NCBI GenBank assembly: GCA_031255175.1
Contig: JAIRTA010000020.1
Coordinates: 1-39,724 of the forward strand
DNA from: Oscillospiraceae bacterium
GTDB taxonomy: Bacteria; Bacillota; Clostridia; Oscillospirales; UBA929
Direction: 5' to 3'
Length of the DNA: 39,724 bases
The position numbers and the translations under genes are program-made. This document shows, in pieces, positions 27,577 to 36,230 of the stretch. The notes below the pieces were generated by a model. That model saw only the letters and a list, made by a program, of their open reading frames with translations, did no database searches and was not told where the DNA came from. Numbering within the stretch: position 1 is the stretch's first letter; every line of letters begins with the position of its first letter.

Positions 27577-30500
27577 TCATTCGCGCTCCGGTTCGGCTTC
27601 TTCGCCGCGTTGGCGCCAGTCATGCCGGCGGCTGTCCGTCAGGGCCAGCGCGGAGCCGGCGACGGCCAGCAGCAGGCCGAGGAGCAAGAGCCAGCCCGCA
27701 ACGTCCGCGCCGCCTGTGTACGGCATGTCGCGGCCGCCGTGCGGCGGCGTGTTGCCTCCGCCGTCCGGGGGGGTGTCCTCGTTGCCGTACCCGGGCGGGT
27801 TGTTGTCACCTGCGTCGTAGGGAACGGGCGGAGGCGTGTCACGGGGGCCCGGTCCGTCCGGCTCATCCGGTTTGGAGGGTTCGGACGGTGTGGTCGGCGC
27901 AGTCGGTGTGGTTGGTGTGTCTGGCGTTGTGGGTGTGGTGGGCCGCGGGGGCGGCGGGGTGTTGCCGGAAGTGCCGGGCGGGGTGTATGTGTTCTTAAAC
28001 AGCGGCGTCTCCGCCGGATCGCCGTTTATCCACGTGACCTCGGGGCCCGTGGCGCTCACGAGAACCCGCGCGATGTGGGCGGTGCTGTCGTAGGTCCACC
28101 GCGCCGTGCCGCCGGGCTCCTCGGTGATCTTGAGATAATAAGTGCCGGGCACGAGGCCCTCGATCACGGGGAAGCTGAACGTCTGCGGCGCGCCGGCGGT
28201 GATCGCCCCCACCGTCGAGGCGCTGCGGGTCGCCACCGAGCGCAAATCGCTTGGACCCATCGGCGTCCCCGCGGCGTCGCGCACCTCTGTGAGCGTAAAT
28301 TTGAACACTTCCTGCGTGTCGTGGCTGACACTCTTGCGCCCCTGAATCTCCACGGAGTACCGCGGCAGATAGAGGTTTACGAACAGCGGCGGCATATTCT
28401 CCGAATACCGGGATTCCGGCCAATCGATCTTGACGCCGCCGTCCGCGCTCACCGTGACCTGCGCGATGTGGACGGCGCTGTCGTAGATCCACCCGGAGAC
28501 GGACCCCTCGTCCTCGGTGAGCTTAAAATAATAGGTGCCCGCGGTGACGTTTTCGATCACCGGGAAGGTGACCGTCTGCGACGCGCCGGCGGTAATCGTC
28601 CCCGCCGTCGAGGTCTTCAGGGTCTCCGTCAGCCGCGCGTCGTTCGGACCCAGCGGCGTTCCCGCGGCGTCACGCACCTGATCGAGCGTGAAGCTGAACG
28701 TCTGCGTCGTGCTGTTTACGCCGCTGATGGATTTGCGCCCGTGGAAAATAATAGAATATTTTGGCTGGTAGGCGTTGACAAACAGCGGCGGCTCGTCATA
28801 CGTAAAATCGGTCCCCGGCCAGCTGACCGTCGCGAGACTCGTGGTGGCGTCCACGTCCACCCGCGCCACATAGGAGGCACCGTCGTAAATCCAGTTCGGG
28901 GCGAAGCCGATCTCCTCGGTGAGTTTGAAATAATATGTGCCCGACACCCCCTCCGGGAAGACGATCTCCTCGAACGCGAAGGTCGCGGGCGCGCCGACGG
29001 TGATCGTCCCGCCGGTTTGGGCTATGTGTTCCTCAAACAGAGGCGCATCCAGCGGCGTCCCCTGAAGGTCGGCCACCTGCCTGAGCGAGAACCTAAACCG
29101 CTCCTCGGTGCTGCTCACGCCGCGGACGCCCTTGCGCCCGTATATACGCGCGGTGGAAGGCGGCTGGTGGTACACGTCGGTGACCGTGATCGTGACGGAG
29201 TCTGTTTCCAGGCCCTCCACGCTCACCAGATCCCTGTCGGCCTCGACCGGCGTGACGCTCGTGACCCGCCCGTCCGACGCGATCTCCAGCGTGACCGGCC
29301 CGGACAGCAGATCGTGCCGGCCGCCCGGCACGGACTCCTCGGTCAAAAGATAGGTCCCCGTGAACCCCGCGGGCAGCGTGTAATGCGGCAGTCCGGCGAA
29401 TGTGATGCCGCCCTGGGCATTTGTCCGGACCACGCCGGAATCGTAGCCGCCGCCCTCCCGGCGCAGCGAAAACTCGGCGCCCTCAATGGTGGGATGACCG
29501 GGCGCCCCGCTCCTCTTGCGAACCGAAATAAACGGCGCGTTGGGGACATTGAGAAATGTCACCGTCTGCGCGTTCTCCTGCTGCGTCAGCGACACGGACG
29601 CGGTCCGGCCGGTCGCAAACGAGCCGTCTTCCGAGACCCGGTACAAAACGGTGTTGGTCGTCTCGATCTCCGTCACCCGGTAGTCGCCCAGAAGGAGGCC
29701 GCCGATGGTGAGGGACGACCCGGCGGGCAGCGTGAAGAGACCCTCTTCCGCGTTGCGGATCCGGCTTATATGGATGCCTGTCAAAAGCCCCAAATTCACC
29801 GGGGCGCCTTTTCCGTCCGTCAGCCGGAACACAAACGGTTCCTCGCGCTCAAGCCCGGCCGTCATCTTCACAACCGTCAGCGTGCCGTGGCTCTCATCTT
29901 GCAGCGGGCGCAGCGCCTCTCCGTACACGGTGGCCGCCACATTGTCGGCCAGGCCGATGAAGGCCTGCACCGTCTGCCAGTTCTGCATCCCGTCCGGGTC
30001 CTGGTGCACCAGCACCATCGGCATATTTGTCACCGTTGTCTCCGTCCGTGTGAAAGCGCGGAGCTTCAGCCCCTCCAAAGAATACCCGGCCGGCACACGG
30101 AGATAAAACTCCTCGCCGCGGATCACGTAAGGGCCCGTGTCTCTGCTCCCGTATATGGTGTCGCTTTGCACCGGCTCGCCGCCGACGCCGTTCACAATGC
30201 CGATGGCGGACGCGTCGGGGCCGCCGCTCAGATCCAGAAAAATCTTGTCGTCGTCTTGCAGATACTCCCCCGACGTGGTAACGGCCGACACGGTGAACGG
30301 GCCGTAATATTCGCTGCCTCCCTCTGCCGCCATCTCCGTCTCGTCCCCTTCAATGACAACCTCCAAACGCGTATCATTGAGGGGGGTGGGGTTGGCGGCG
30401 TAGGCATCCGCCTCCGCGATGAGTCTGCCCATGAGGGCCACAAACTGCCGGTGCCGGATCCCGTTGCTGCTCAGGGGATCGCCGTTGCTGGCTTGGAGAA

Positions 30501-31116
30501 AGCTTGTGCCGAAATAGGCGACGTCCGGATTGGTGTAGTGCCAGACGCACGCCTTCGTCGCCATGACCGCCGTCTCCATTGTGATCTTCGGCAGCGGCCC
30601 CGTGTTGTCCGACAGATCGCTGAATCTGTCGTTTAAGGCGTCTACACTCTCGTCCGTGCCCCTGTACCCATTGACCATCAGCCACAAAAGTTCGTTCCAA
30701 TGTGCCTTGATGATGGCCGGCATCTCCTCTGGCGAGGTCGACACATAGCCGGGCACCCTGTCTGTGGCGTACTCGTTTTCCATTTCGGAAGAACCGCCGG
30801 CCTGTGCGTTGGCCTCACCGACGGCGTAGGAGTGAAACGGCACCACCGCGTCCGCGCAATAGATCTGCCGGAGCACCGGCTTGCCGTTCAGCTCGGCGCC
30901 CCCCAACGGGATGTCCCCCTTGCTGACCCACCAGTCGTCCGGCCCGCTGCCCGTCCTGTGGCTGTAAGTGATCTGGATCCCGTCGTCGTAGTGCAAAACC
31001 GCCGTGTAGCTGTTCGCGTCCGGCGCGGCCCCCGCGGGGGGTACGGCCAACAGCGAAATCAGAACCGCCGCAACCAAACAAGCGGCCAGCCGTTGCCTTT
31101 TTTGTTTCACTTTCAA
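27577..31116 (-). CDS. sortase-anchored surface adhesin: degenerate TQXA thioester-like domain, SpaA/Cna_B-like domains, three streptococcal-pilin-type isopeptide repeats, Pro/Thr-rich stalk, MPYTG anchor
   Basis: Signal peptide; IYCADAVVPF...VPGYVSTSPEEMPAIIKAHWNELLWLMVNGYRG...METAVMATKACVWHYTN; repeats GRKGVRG..LTEE..FVNAY, GRKSISG..LTED..FVNLY, GRKSVSH..ITEE..FKNTY; TPTTPDTPTTPTAPTTP stalk; RDMPYTGGADVAGWLLLLGLLLAVAGSALAL + charged tail. TTG (31116) or GTG (31110) start after aggagg. Confidence 0.9.
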   Translation of the reverse strand: MKVKQKRQRLAACLVAAVLISLLAVPPAGAAPDANSYTAVLHYDDGIQITYSHRTGSGPDDWWVSKGDIPLGGAELNGKPVLRQIYCADAVVPFHSYAVGEANAQAGGSSEMENEYATDRVPGYVSTSPEEMPAIIKAHWNELLWLMVNGYRGTDESVDALNDRFSDLSDNTGPLPKITMETAVMATKACVWHYTNPDVAYFGTSFLQASNGDPLSSNGIRHRQFVALMGRLIAEADAYAANPTPLNDTRLEVVIEGDETEMAAEGGSEYYGPFTVSAVTTSGEYLQDDDKIFLDLSGGPDASAIGIVNGVGGEPVQSDTIYGSRDTGPYVIRGEEFYLRVPAGYSLEGLKLRAFTRTETTVTNMPMVLVHQDPDGMQNWQTVQAFIGLADNVAATVYGEALRPLQDESHGTLTVVKMTAGLEREEPFVFRLTDGKGAPVNLGLLTGIHISRIRNAEEGLFTLPAGSSLTIGGLLLGDYRVTEIETTNTVLYRVSEDGSFATGRTASVSLTQQENAQTVTFLNVPNAPFISVRKRSGAPGHPTIEGAEFSLRREGGGYDSGVVRTNAQGGITFAGLPHYTLPAGFTGTYLLTEESVPGGRHDLLSGPVTLEIASDGRVTSVTPVEADRDLVSVEGLETDSVTITVTDVYHQPPSTARIYGRKGVRGVSSTEERFRFSLRQVADLQGTPLDAPLFEEHIAQTGGTITVGAPATFAFEEIVFPEGVSGTYYFKLTEEIGFAPNWIYDGASYVARVDVDATTSLATVSWPGTDFTYDEPPLFVNAYQPKYSIIFHGRKSISGVNSTTQTFSFTLDQVRDAAGTPLGPNDARLTETLKTSTAGTITAGASQTVTFPVIENVTAGTYYFKLTEDEGSVSGWIYDSAVHIAQVTVSADGGVKIDWPESRYSENMPPLFVNLYLPRYSVEIQGRKSVSHDTQEVFKFTLTEVRDAAGTPMGPSDLRSVATRSASTVGAITAGAPQTFSFPVIEGLVPGTYYLKITEEPGGTARWTYDSTAHIARVLVSATGPEVTWINGDPAETPLFKNTYTPPGTSGNTPPPPRPTTPTTPDTPTTPTAPTTPSEPSKPDEPDGPGPRDTPPPVPYDAGDNNPPGYGNEDTPPDGGGNTPPHGGRDMPYTGGADVAGWLLLLGLLLAVAGSALALTDSRRHDWRQRGEEAEPERE

Positions 31117-31270
31117 TACTCCTCCTTTTTGGGTACAAAGGCCCGCGTCAACAGATGTAAGAATTTGCATGTCATTCTTCTATAATAGTATCGCAGTAAA
31201 GCCGCCGGAACTGTAATCGTTTTTCCCCCACTTTGTTTAATATACACATATCGTCGGTACGGGCGCACAT

Positions 31271-31309
31271 CGAAGGGCCCGCGGACTTGTTTTGTCCGCG
31301 GGCCCTTCG
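31271..31309 (-). terminator. terminator downstream of ahpC/ahpF-like operon
   Basis: cgaagggcccgcggac-ttgtttt-gtccgcgggcccttcg: 16-bp perfect stem. Confidence 0.7.
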
Positions 31310-31334
31310 CTGTTTATTTACATATTTTGGTAAT

Positions 31335-32960
31335 TTATGCCTCCAACAGCTCCACGAGCTGTGTCACCGTCTTCTTCCCAAAGGAGACGGTGTCGTCGTC
31401 CAGTACGAGGCAGGGGACACTCATAACTTTGTACGCGTCTTTCAGCGCGGAAAAGTGATTGATGTCGTAGACCTCGGCGGTAATCCGCGGGTTCTCCGCG
31501 GCGATGCGCTGCGCCACCATTACAAGCTCGGGGCACATTGTGCAGGAGAGAGAGACGAGGATGCGCATACGCGCCGGGCCGAGGGCGCGGACCCGCGCCA
31601 GGGTGTCCGCTTCGAGCACCTGCCCCGGCCCCGCCGCGTTGTAAAGGCCGATGACGAAGGAGTTGAACTCGTGCCCGCCCGGTACGCCGTGGAAGGCGAG
31701 GCCGGTGTCCGTGCCGTCCGCCCGGCAGATCCGGACAACGGGCGCCTCCGCCGCTTCCGTCTCCTCCGCGACCGCGAGGGTGAGCTTGTCCGTCAGCCCG
31801 GTCAGCTCCCGCAAAAAGCTGCGCAATTCCTCCGATACAGGGCGGTCGTCCAGCGCGGCCCGCAGCAGAAGCGGCCGTTCCATCCGCTCAAAGAAGCCGG
31901 CGAGCTGGGCGACAACCTCCGGCGTAAAGAAACTCTCCGGCACCGCAGGCGACGAGGGCTTGGCCGCCTCCCGCTCCGGCGCCACACGGGAGACCGGCTG
32001 GCGGGGCACGCGGCCCGTCTCTTTTTGCAGGCGGGCCGCATACCGTTCCAACTCGGTGGCCGCCACCGCGCCGTCTCCGGTGGCCGTCACCATCTGCCGT
32101 AGGTTTTTGACGCAGACGTCGCCCGCGGCGTACACGCCCTCCAAATTGGTCCTGCGGTTTGCGTCGGCGATGATATAGCCGCGTTCGTCCAGCGTCACGA
32201 CGCCCTTGACCAGGGCGGTGGCCGGTTCATAGCCGGCGAAGACAAACAGGCCGAACGTCTCCCCTTCGGGCGGGCTGTATTCCCACGTCTCGCCCGTGTC
32301 TAAATTTTTCATCTTGGCGCGTCGCAGCGCCGTGTCTCCGGAGACCTCCTCCACCACAGTGCGGTAGTGGATTTCAATGTTTTCGTTGTTCTTCACGAGG
32401 TCGGCGGTCGCCTTGGCGCAGGTGAAGTCCGCGTCCCGCACCAGCACGGTCACTTTGCGCGCGTACTTGGTGAGAAAGACCGACTCCTCCGCCGCGGCAA
32501 ACCCACCGCCGACGACAAAGACGTCGAGGCCCGTAAAAAACTCCCCGTCGCAGGTGGCGCAATACGCCACCCCGCGCCCTTTGAACTCCGCCTCGCCCCG
32601 AAAGCCCACCATGCGCGGATGCGCGCCGGTGGCAAGGACCACGCCAAACGCCTCACGCGCGCCGCGCGACGTGCGAACCGTCTTGACGGGCCCGTCCAGC
32701 GCAAAGCCCTCGACCTCGGCAAGCAGGAACTCCGCCCCAAAGCGTTGCGCCTGCCGGCGCATGGCCAGCGTGATCTCCTCGCCGCTGCCGCGCTCGACGC
32801 CCGGGTAATTGACCACCTCCGACGTGATGGTAATCTGCCCGCCGAAGCGCTCTTTTTCCACCACGAGCACCCGATACCGCGCCCGGGCCAGGTAGAGCGC
32901 GGCGGTCAGGCCCGCCGGCCCGCCGCCGACGACAATCACGTCATAAAAGCCGTCGTCCAT
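31335..32960 (-). CDS. AhpF-like flavoprotein disulfide reductase with C-terminal glutaredoxin/AhpF-NTD-like domain
   Basis: ATG 32960 overlaps ahpC stop by 1 nt (TGATG). VIVVGGGPAGLTAALYLARA, AYCATCDGEFF redox CxxC, GVYAAGDVC; C-terminal RILVSLSCTMCPELVMVAQRIA...VYDINHFSALKDAYKVMSVPCLVLDD. Confidence 0.93.
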   Translation of the reverse strand: MDDGFYDVIVVGGGPAGLTAALYLARARYRVLVVEKERFGGQITITSEVVNYPGVERGSGEEITLAMRRQAQRFGAEFLLAEVEGFALDGPVKTVRTSRGAREAFGVVLATGAHPRMVGFRGEAEFKGRGVAYCATCDGEFFTGLDVFVVGGGFAAAEESVFLTKYARKVTVLVRDADFTCAKATADLVKNNENIEIHYRTVVEEVSGDTALRRAKMKNLDTGETWEYSPPEGETFGLFVFAGYEPATALVKGVVTLDERGYIIADANRRTNLEGVYAAGDVCVKNLRQMVTATGDGAVAATELERYAARLQKETGRVPRQPVSRVAPEREAAKPSSPAVPESFFTPEVVAQLAGFFERMERPLLLRAALDDRPVSEELRSFLRELTGLTDKLTLAVAEETEAAEAPVVRICRADGTDTGLAFHGVPGGHEFNSFVIGLYNAAGPGQVLEADTLARVRALGPARMRILVSLSCTMCPELVMVAQRIAAENPRITAEVYDINHFSALKDAYKVMSVPCLVLDDDTVSFGKKTVTQLVELLEA

Positions 32961-33523
32961 CAAAGCAATCCCACGAGATCCAAGCTCGGTTTGAGCGTCT
33001 TCGCGCCGGGCTGCCACTTGGCCGGGCAGACCTGGTCGCCGTGCTCGGCGACAAACTGGGACGCCTGCACCCGGCGGAACAGCTCGTCCGCGTTGCGGCC
33101 GACGTTGCCCGCGATCACCTCATAGGCGACGATCTTGCCCTCCGGGCTCACGATGAAGCTGCCGCGCTCGGCGAGGCCCGCGTCTTCGATCAGCACGTCA
33201 AAATTGCGCGCCAACTGCCCGGTCGGGTCGGCCAGCATGGGGTAAGTGATCTTTTGGATGGTCTTGGATGTGTCGTGCCAAGCCTTGTGCACAAAGTGCG
33301 TGTCGCAGGAGACAGAATAGATCTCGCAGCCGATCTTCCGGAACTCCTCGTACTTGTTCGCGAGGTCCTCAAGCTCGGTGGGGCAGACGAAGGTGAAGTC
33401 GGCCGGGTAAAAGAAGAACACGGCCCATTTGCCCAGCACATCCGCCTTGGTGACGGCCTTAAACGCGCCTTGGTGGAACGCCTGTACCGAAAAATCGCCG
33501 ATTTCTTTGCCGATGAGTGACAT
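32960..33523 (-). CDS. ahpC: alkyl hydroperoxide reductase subunit C (typical 2-Cys peroxiredoxin)
   Basis: 187 aa; FFFYPADFTFVCPTELEDLANKYEEF (peroxidatic Cys), EHGDQVCPAKWQPGAKTLKPS (resolving Cys). Confidence 0.97.
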   Translation of the reverse strand: MSLIGKEIGDFSVQAFHQGAFKAVTKADVLGKWAVFFFYPADFTFVCPTELEDLANKYEEFRKIGCEIYSVSCDTHFVHKAWHDTSKTIQKITYPMLADPTGQLARNFDVLIEDAGLAERGSFIVSPEGKIVAYEVIAGNVGRNADELFRRVQASQFVAEHGDQVCPAKWQPGAKTLKPSLDLVGLL

Positions 33524-33651
33524 ACGCGCAACCTCCTTTGAGAATTTGGTATTTTATGGTTCTCTAACCAGCGTACCATTTTTCCCTCTCCCTGTCAATA
33601 TTACGCGCACGCCCCCGACAAATTTTTCGGGGGGCGAGAGGGAACAACGCC

Positions 33652-33682
33652 TGTAGGAGCGCACCCATGTGTGCGCCCTCCC
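33652..33682. repeat. palindromic intergenic repeat gtaggagcgcacccatgtgtgcgccctcccg
   Basis: Its first 26 nt match the reverse complement of 6117-6142 with one mismatch. Confidence 0.75.
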
Positions 33683-33878
33683 GTTTCCCGTACGGCCCGC
33701 CATATTTTCAACGCCGTATCACATGTCCCCACAATTAATTGTCAATTGGGATGTTCCCCCGCGGCCTTGGCGTGTGGGAGTACCGCGGACGGATGGTATC
33801 CGCCCGTGCGTTTGCGTTGTGGTCTCTGAATGTTGATTGCCATAGTTCTGCCTCTGCCTGGGCTGGGGACTGTGGGCC

Positions 33879-34280
33879 TTAATATTGTTGTACCTCTTCT
33901 ATCGGATACCCGGTAATGTTTGCGAGGGCGGCGTTGTCCATGCCTTTGGCGCGCATCCGTTGGATTATGTCCCGGCGACCCCGTTCTTCACCCAAACGCA
34001 TACCCTCCTGGCGGCCTTCTCGACGGCCTACCCGACGGCCCTTTTCTTCGCCCAAGCGCATGCCCTCGGTACGGCCTTCCTGGCGGCCCTCGGCGCGCCC
34101 TTCGGCACGCCCTTCGATGCGGCCGGCTTCGTGGGAGGTGTTTAGGTTGGATTCCATGTCGGTCTGCCACATGCGGCGGCTGCGGTTGATTGCGCGTTCG
34201 CGGTCGTCTGTGGGTGGGAGTATGCTTTTGAGCATGTTTTGCCCCTCGTTCAAACGAGTCACCCTCTTCCTCACCTCCAT
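33879..34280 (-). CDS. Rpn/PD-(D/E)XK-transposase-family C-terminal-like protein, lacking the nuclease domain
   Basis: 133 aa: MLKSILPPTDDRERAINRSRRMWQTDMESN...(EGRxEG)n...MRLGEERGRRDIIQRMRAKGMDNAALANITGYPIEEVQQY, as at Rpn-family C-termini. An internal ATG at 34235 has gagggg upstream. Confidence 0.65.
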   Translation of the reverse strand: MEVRKRVTRLNEGQNMLKSILPPTDDRERAINRSRRMWQTDMESNLNTSHEAGRIEGRAEGRAEGRQEGRTEGMRLGEEKGRRVGRREGRQEGMRLGEERGRRDIIQRMRAKGMDNAALANITGYPIEEVQQY

Positions 34281-34442
34281 TGTAGCATAGAATCAGTTGT
34301 GCGACAATAGGGCGGTGAAGGGGAGCGCCGGAGGATTTTTGTTAAAAATTGGAATTTATGTGAAGGATGCGAGTGGTCCGTTGGCGTTTCATAGATACCC
34401 CAACGCTCCCGCGGGCGCATCCCCGTGTTTCCCGGAACACCA

Positions 34443-34474
34443 CAAGGGCCCCTCCGCGGCGCGGGGGGCCCTTG
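34443..34474 (-). terminator. hairpin downstream of spoIIIA operon
   Basis: caagggcccctccgcggcgcggggggcccttg inverted repeat ~75 bp past the spoIIIAH stop. Confidence 0.45.
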
Positions 34475-34506
34475 GGCTCATGGGATGTTATTGTAAATAA
34501 TTATAA

Positions 34507-34544
34507 AATTGTCAATTGTCAATCGTCAATTGTCAATTATCAAT
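34507..34544. repeat. AT-rich 7-bp tandem repeat (AATTGTC)n
   Basis: aattgtc aattgtc aatcgtc aattgtc aattatc aat immediately 3' of the spoIIIAH stop codon. Confidence 0.85.
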
Positions 34545-34547
34545 GTC

Positions 34548-35162
34548 TCACGCTTTGGCCTCGACAATTTTGATCGCCGTGGCGGGCAGCGCGGTCTCGC
34601 CGACTACGATGTCTTGGATCTTGGCCACGTCGCTTGCCAGCAGCCCGCCCTTGGGCGGGGCGACGACAATGTTGACGCCGCCGTCGCTCAAAAACGCCAC
34701 GCAGTCGGCGAAGCCCTTGGCCTTGACGAGTTCCTCGATCTGGGCCTCCCGCAGCGTGTCGCGGGCCAGCGCCTCAAGCACCGCGGCAGCCTTGTCCCGC
34801 ACCGACTGATCCCCCTCCTTCCGTTCGGCGGTCTGGTTCAAGATCTCCAATGTACTGTCGCGGGCGCGCTGGCGTGAGAGCCGGGCCTGGGCAAAATAGC
34901 TGTCCGCCTCTCCGCCCGACGGCGCGCCCTGCACGACCGTGTCCGCGCCCGGCTCGATGACGCCGGCGCCCGCCAGCGGGTCCTCCGCCTCCGGTGGGAC
35001 GTCTTGCACCTGCAACACGTCGCCGGCGCCGTCGAGGAAAGATCCCATCTCGTCGGGCAGCCCGTCGTCCTCCGCCCGGTTGCCGCTCCAGCTCAAGTAC
35101 AGCGCCACGCACACAAACAGGATAACCGTCATGATCACGGCGTTGCGTTTCCAGATCTTCAT
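34548..35162 (-). CDS. spoIIIAH: stage III sporulation protein AH
   Basis: MKIWKRNAVIMTVILFVCVALYLSW...ADSYFAQARLSRQRARDSTLEILNQT...; last gene of the operon. Confidence 0.93.
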   Translation of the reverse strand: MKIWKRNAVIMTVILFVCVALYLSWSGNRAEDDGLPDEMGSFLDGAGDVLQVQDVPPEAEDPLAGAGVIEPGADTVVQGAPSGGEADSYFAQARLSRQRARDSTLEILNQTAERKEGDQSVRDKAAAVLEALARDTLREAQIEELVKAKGFADCVAFLSDGGVNIVVAPPKGGLLASDVAKIQDIVVGETALPATAIKIVEAKA

Positions 35163-35725
35163 TCTGCTCTCCTCCCTGTCCTGTTTTTCTCCATGGGGAT
35201 CACGGCGATTTTGTCGCTGCCGAGCCCGGTGAGCGCCGACACCGACTCCACCACGCGCAGACAGACCGTCGGGTCTCCGCCGCCGTCGCACACGATGAGC
35301 GCGCCCTTAAACTCCGGGTAGACGCGGCCCACGACCAGCGGCGCTTCCCCGCCGCCGGAGGTCACCACCGTCTTCACCTCCGTCTGGGCGTCGTAGCCGC
35401 TGAGACGGCCGTCATCCCCCCATGAGCGGCGCTCGCTGACGCGCTCCTCGCGCGGAAGCAGCGCCTCCGCGTCTGTCCGCAGCGTCAGCACCACCCGAAC
35501 GCGGCCCACCCCGCCGGCGGCCGACAGCGCTTCGGCCAGATGTTCTTCAAATTCCGCCAGCGAAAACGAGACCGGCGGCGGCACCGCCGCCGTCTCCGCC
35601 GGCCGGGAGACGGGCCACAGGATCAGCAGAACGCCGGCCGCCGCCGCGAGCAGCACGTACCGGTACCGGTTCAGCCACGCGGGCAGCTTGCCGCCCGACT
35701 TGCCCAAAAAACCTTCCGTCTTCAT
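35159..35725 (-). CDS. spoIIIAG: stage III sporulation protein AG
   Basis: TM then LAEALSAAGGVGRVRVVLTLRTDAE...KGALIVCDGGGDPTVCLRVVESVSALTGLGSDKIAVIPM. Confidence 0.92.
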   Translation of the reverse strand: MKTEGFLGKSGGKLPAWLNRYRYVLLAAAAGVLLILWPVSRPAETAAVPPPVSFSLAEFEEHLAEALSAAGGVGRVRVVLTLRTDAEALLPREERVSERRSWGDDGRLSGYDAQTEVKTVVTSGGGEAPLVVGRVYPEFKGALIVCDGGGDPTVCLRVVESVSALTGLGSDKIAVIPMEKNRTGRRAE

Positions 35726-35729
35726 CCGC

Positions 35730-36230
35730 TCACCCCGCCGCCGCCCAGTTCTGCCGCTCCGCCGGGATGCCGAACGTCCCGGCGATCCATTCCTCCAGGC
35801 CCCGGACGGCGTCCGGGGCCTGCGGCGTCCGGGGCCGCAGACGCACGGCATACGGCGCCGGCGGGCCGCCCTCCTCCGCGCGGACCGTCACCTCGGCCGT
35901 GAGGGAAAGCCCTCTGACGCCGGCCTCGCTCACAATATATGCGGCCGTTCTCTCCGCTATGAGATCATTCATCACACGCGCCTCCGCTTCTTTTGCCCCG
36001 GCCCGGCGGTCCTCAAATTCCGCCCGATAGGCCTCGCCGGCGGCGGCGAGACCCGCGGCCGGCGCGCCGGTGTTTGCCGGCACCCGCACGATGACGAGCA
36101 GCATCAAAAGTGCCCCCGCCACGCGCACCGCCCGGCGGCCCGCCCCCGGCGGCGCAAGCGCGCAGGCCGCGGACACCAGCGTGCCGGCCGCCGCCACACC
36201 GACCAGCCATTGCCGTATCCATTCCGTCAC
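35730..36230 (-). CDS. spoIIIAF: stage III sporulation protein AF
   Basis: GTG start 36230 overlapping spoIIIAE stop (GTGA): VTEWIRQWLVGVAAAGTLVSAACALAPPG...; position in operon. The 438-aa track ORF is this gene extended through an out-of-frame reading of spoIIIAE. Confidence 0.85.
   Translation of the reverse strand: MTEWIRQWLVGVAAAGTLVSAACALAPPGAGRRAVRVAGALLMLLVIVRVPANTGAPAAGLAAAGEAYRAEFEDRRAGAKEAEARVMNDLIAERTAAYIVSEAGVRGLSLTAEVTVRAEEGGPPAPYAVRLRPRTPQAPDAVRGLEEWIAGTFGIPAERQNWAAAG

Noticed and set aside
27523-30636. 1037-aa plus-strand ORF
   Set aside because: Antisense shadow of the adhesin gene in GC-rich DNA; Arg/His/Gly-rich with no recognisable domains.
33524-33600. PerR box upstream of ahpC
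   Set aside because: No convincing TTATAATnATTATAA-like palindrome; only the AT-rich TTTGGTATTTT motif.
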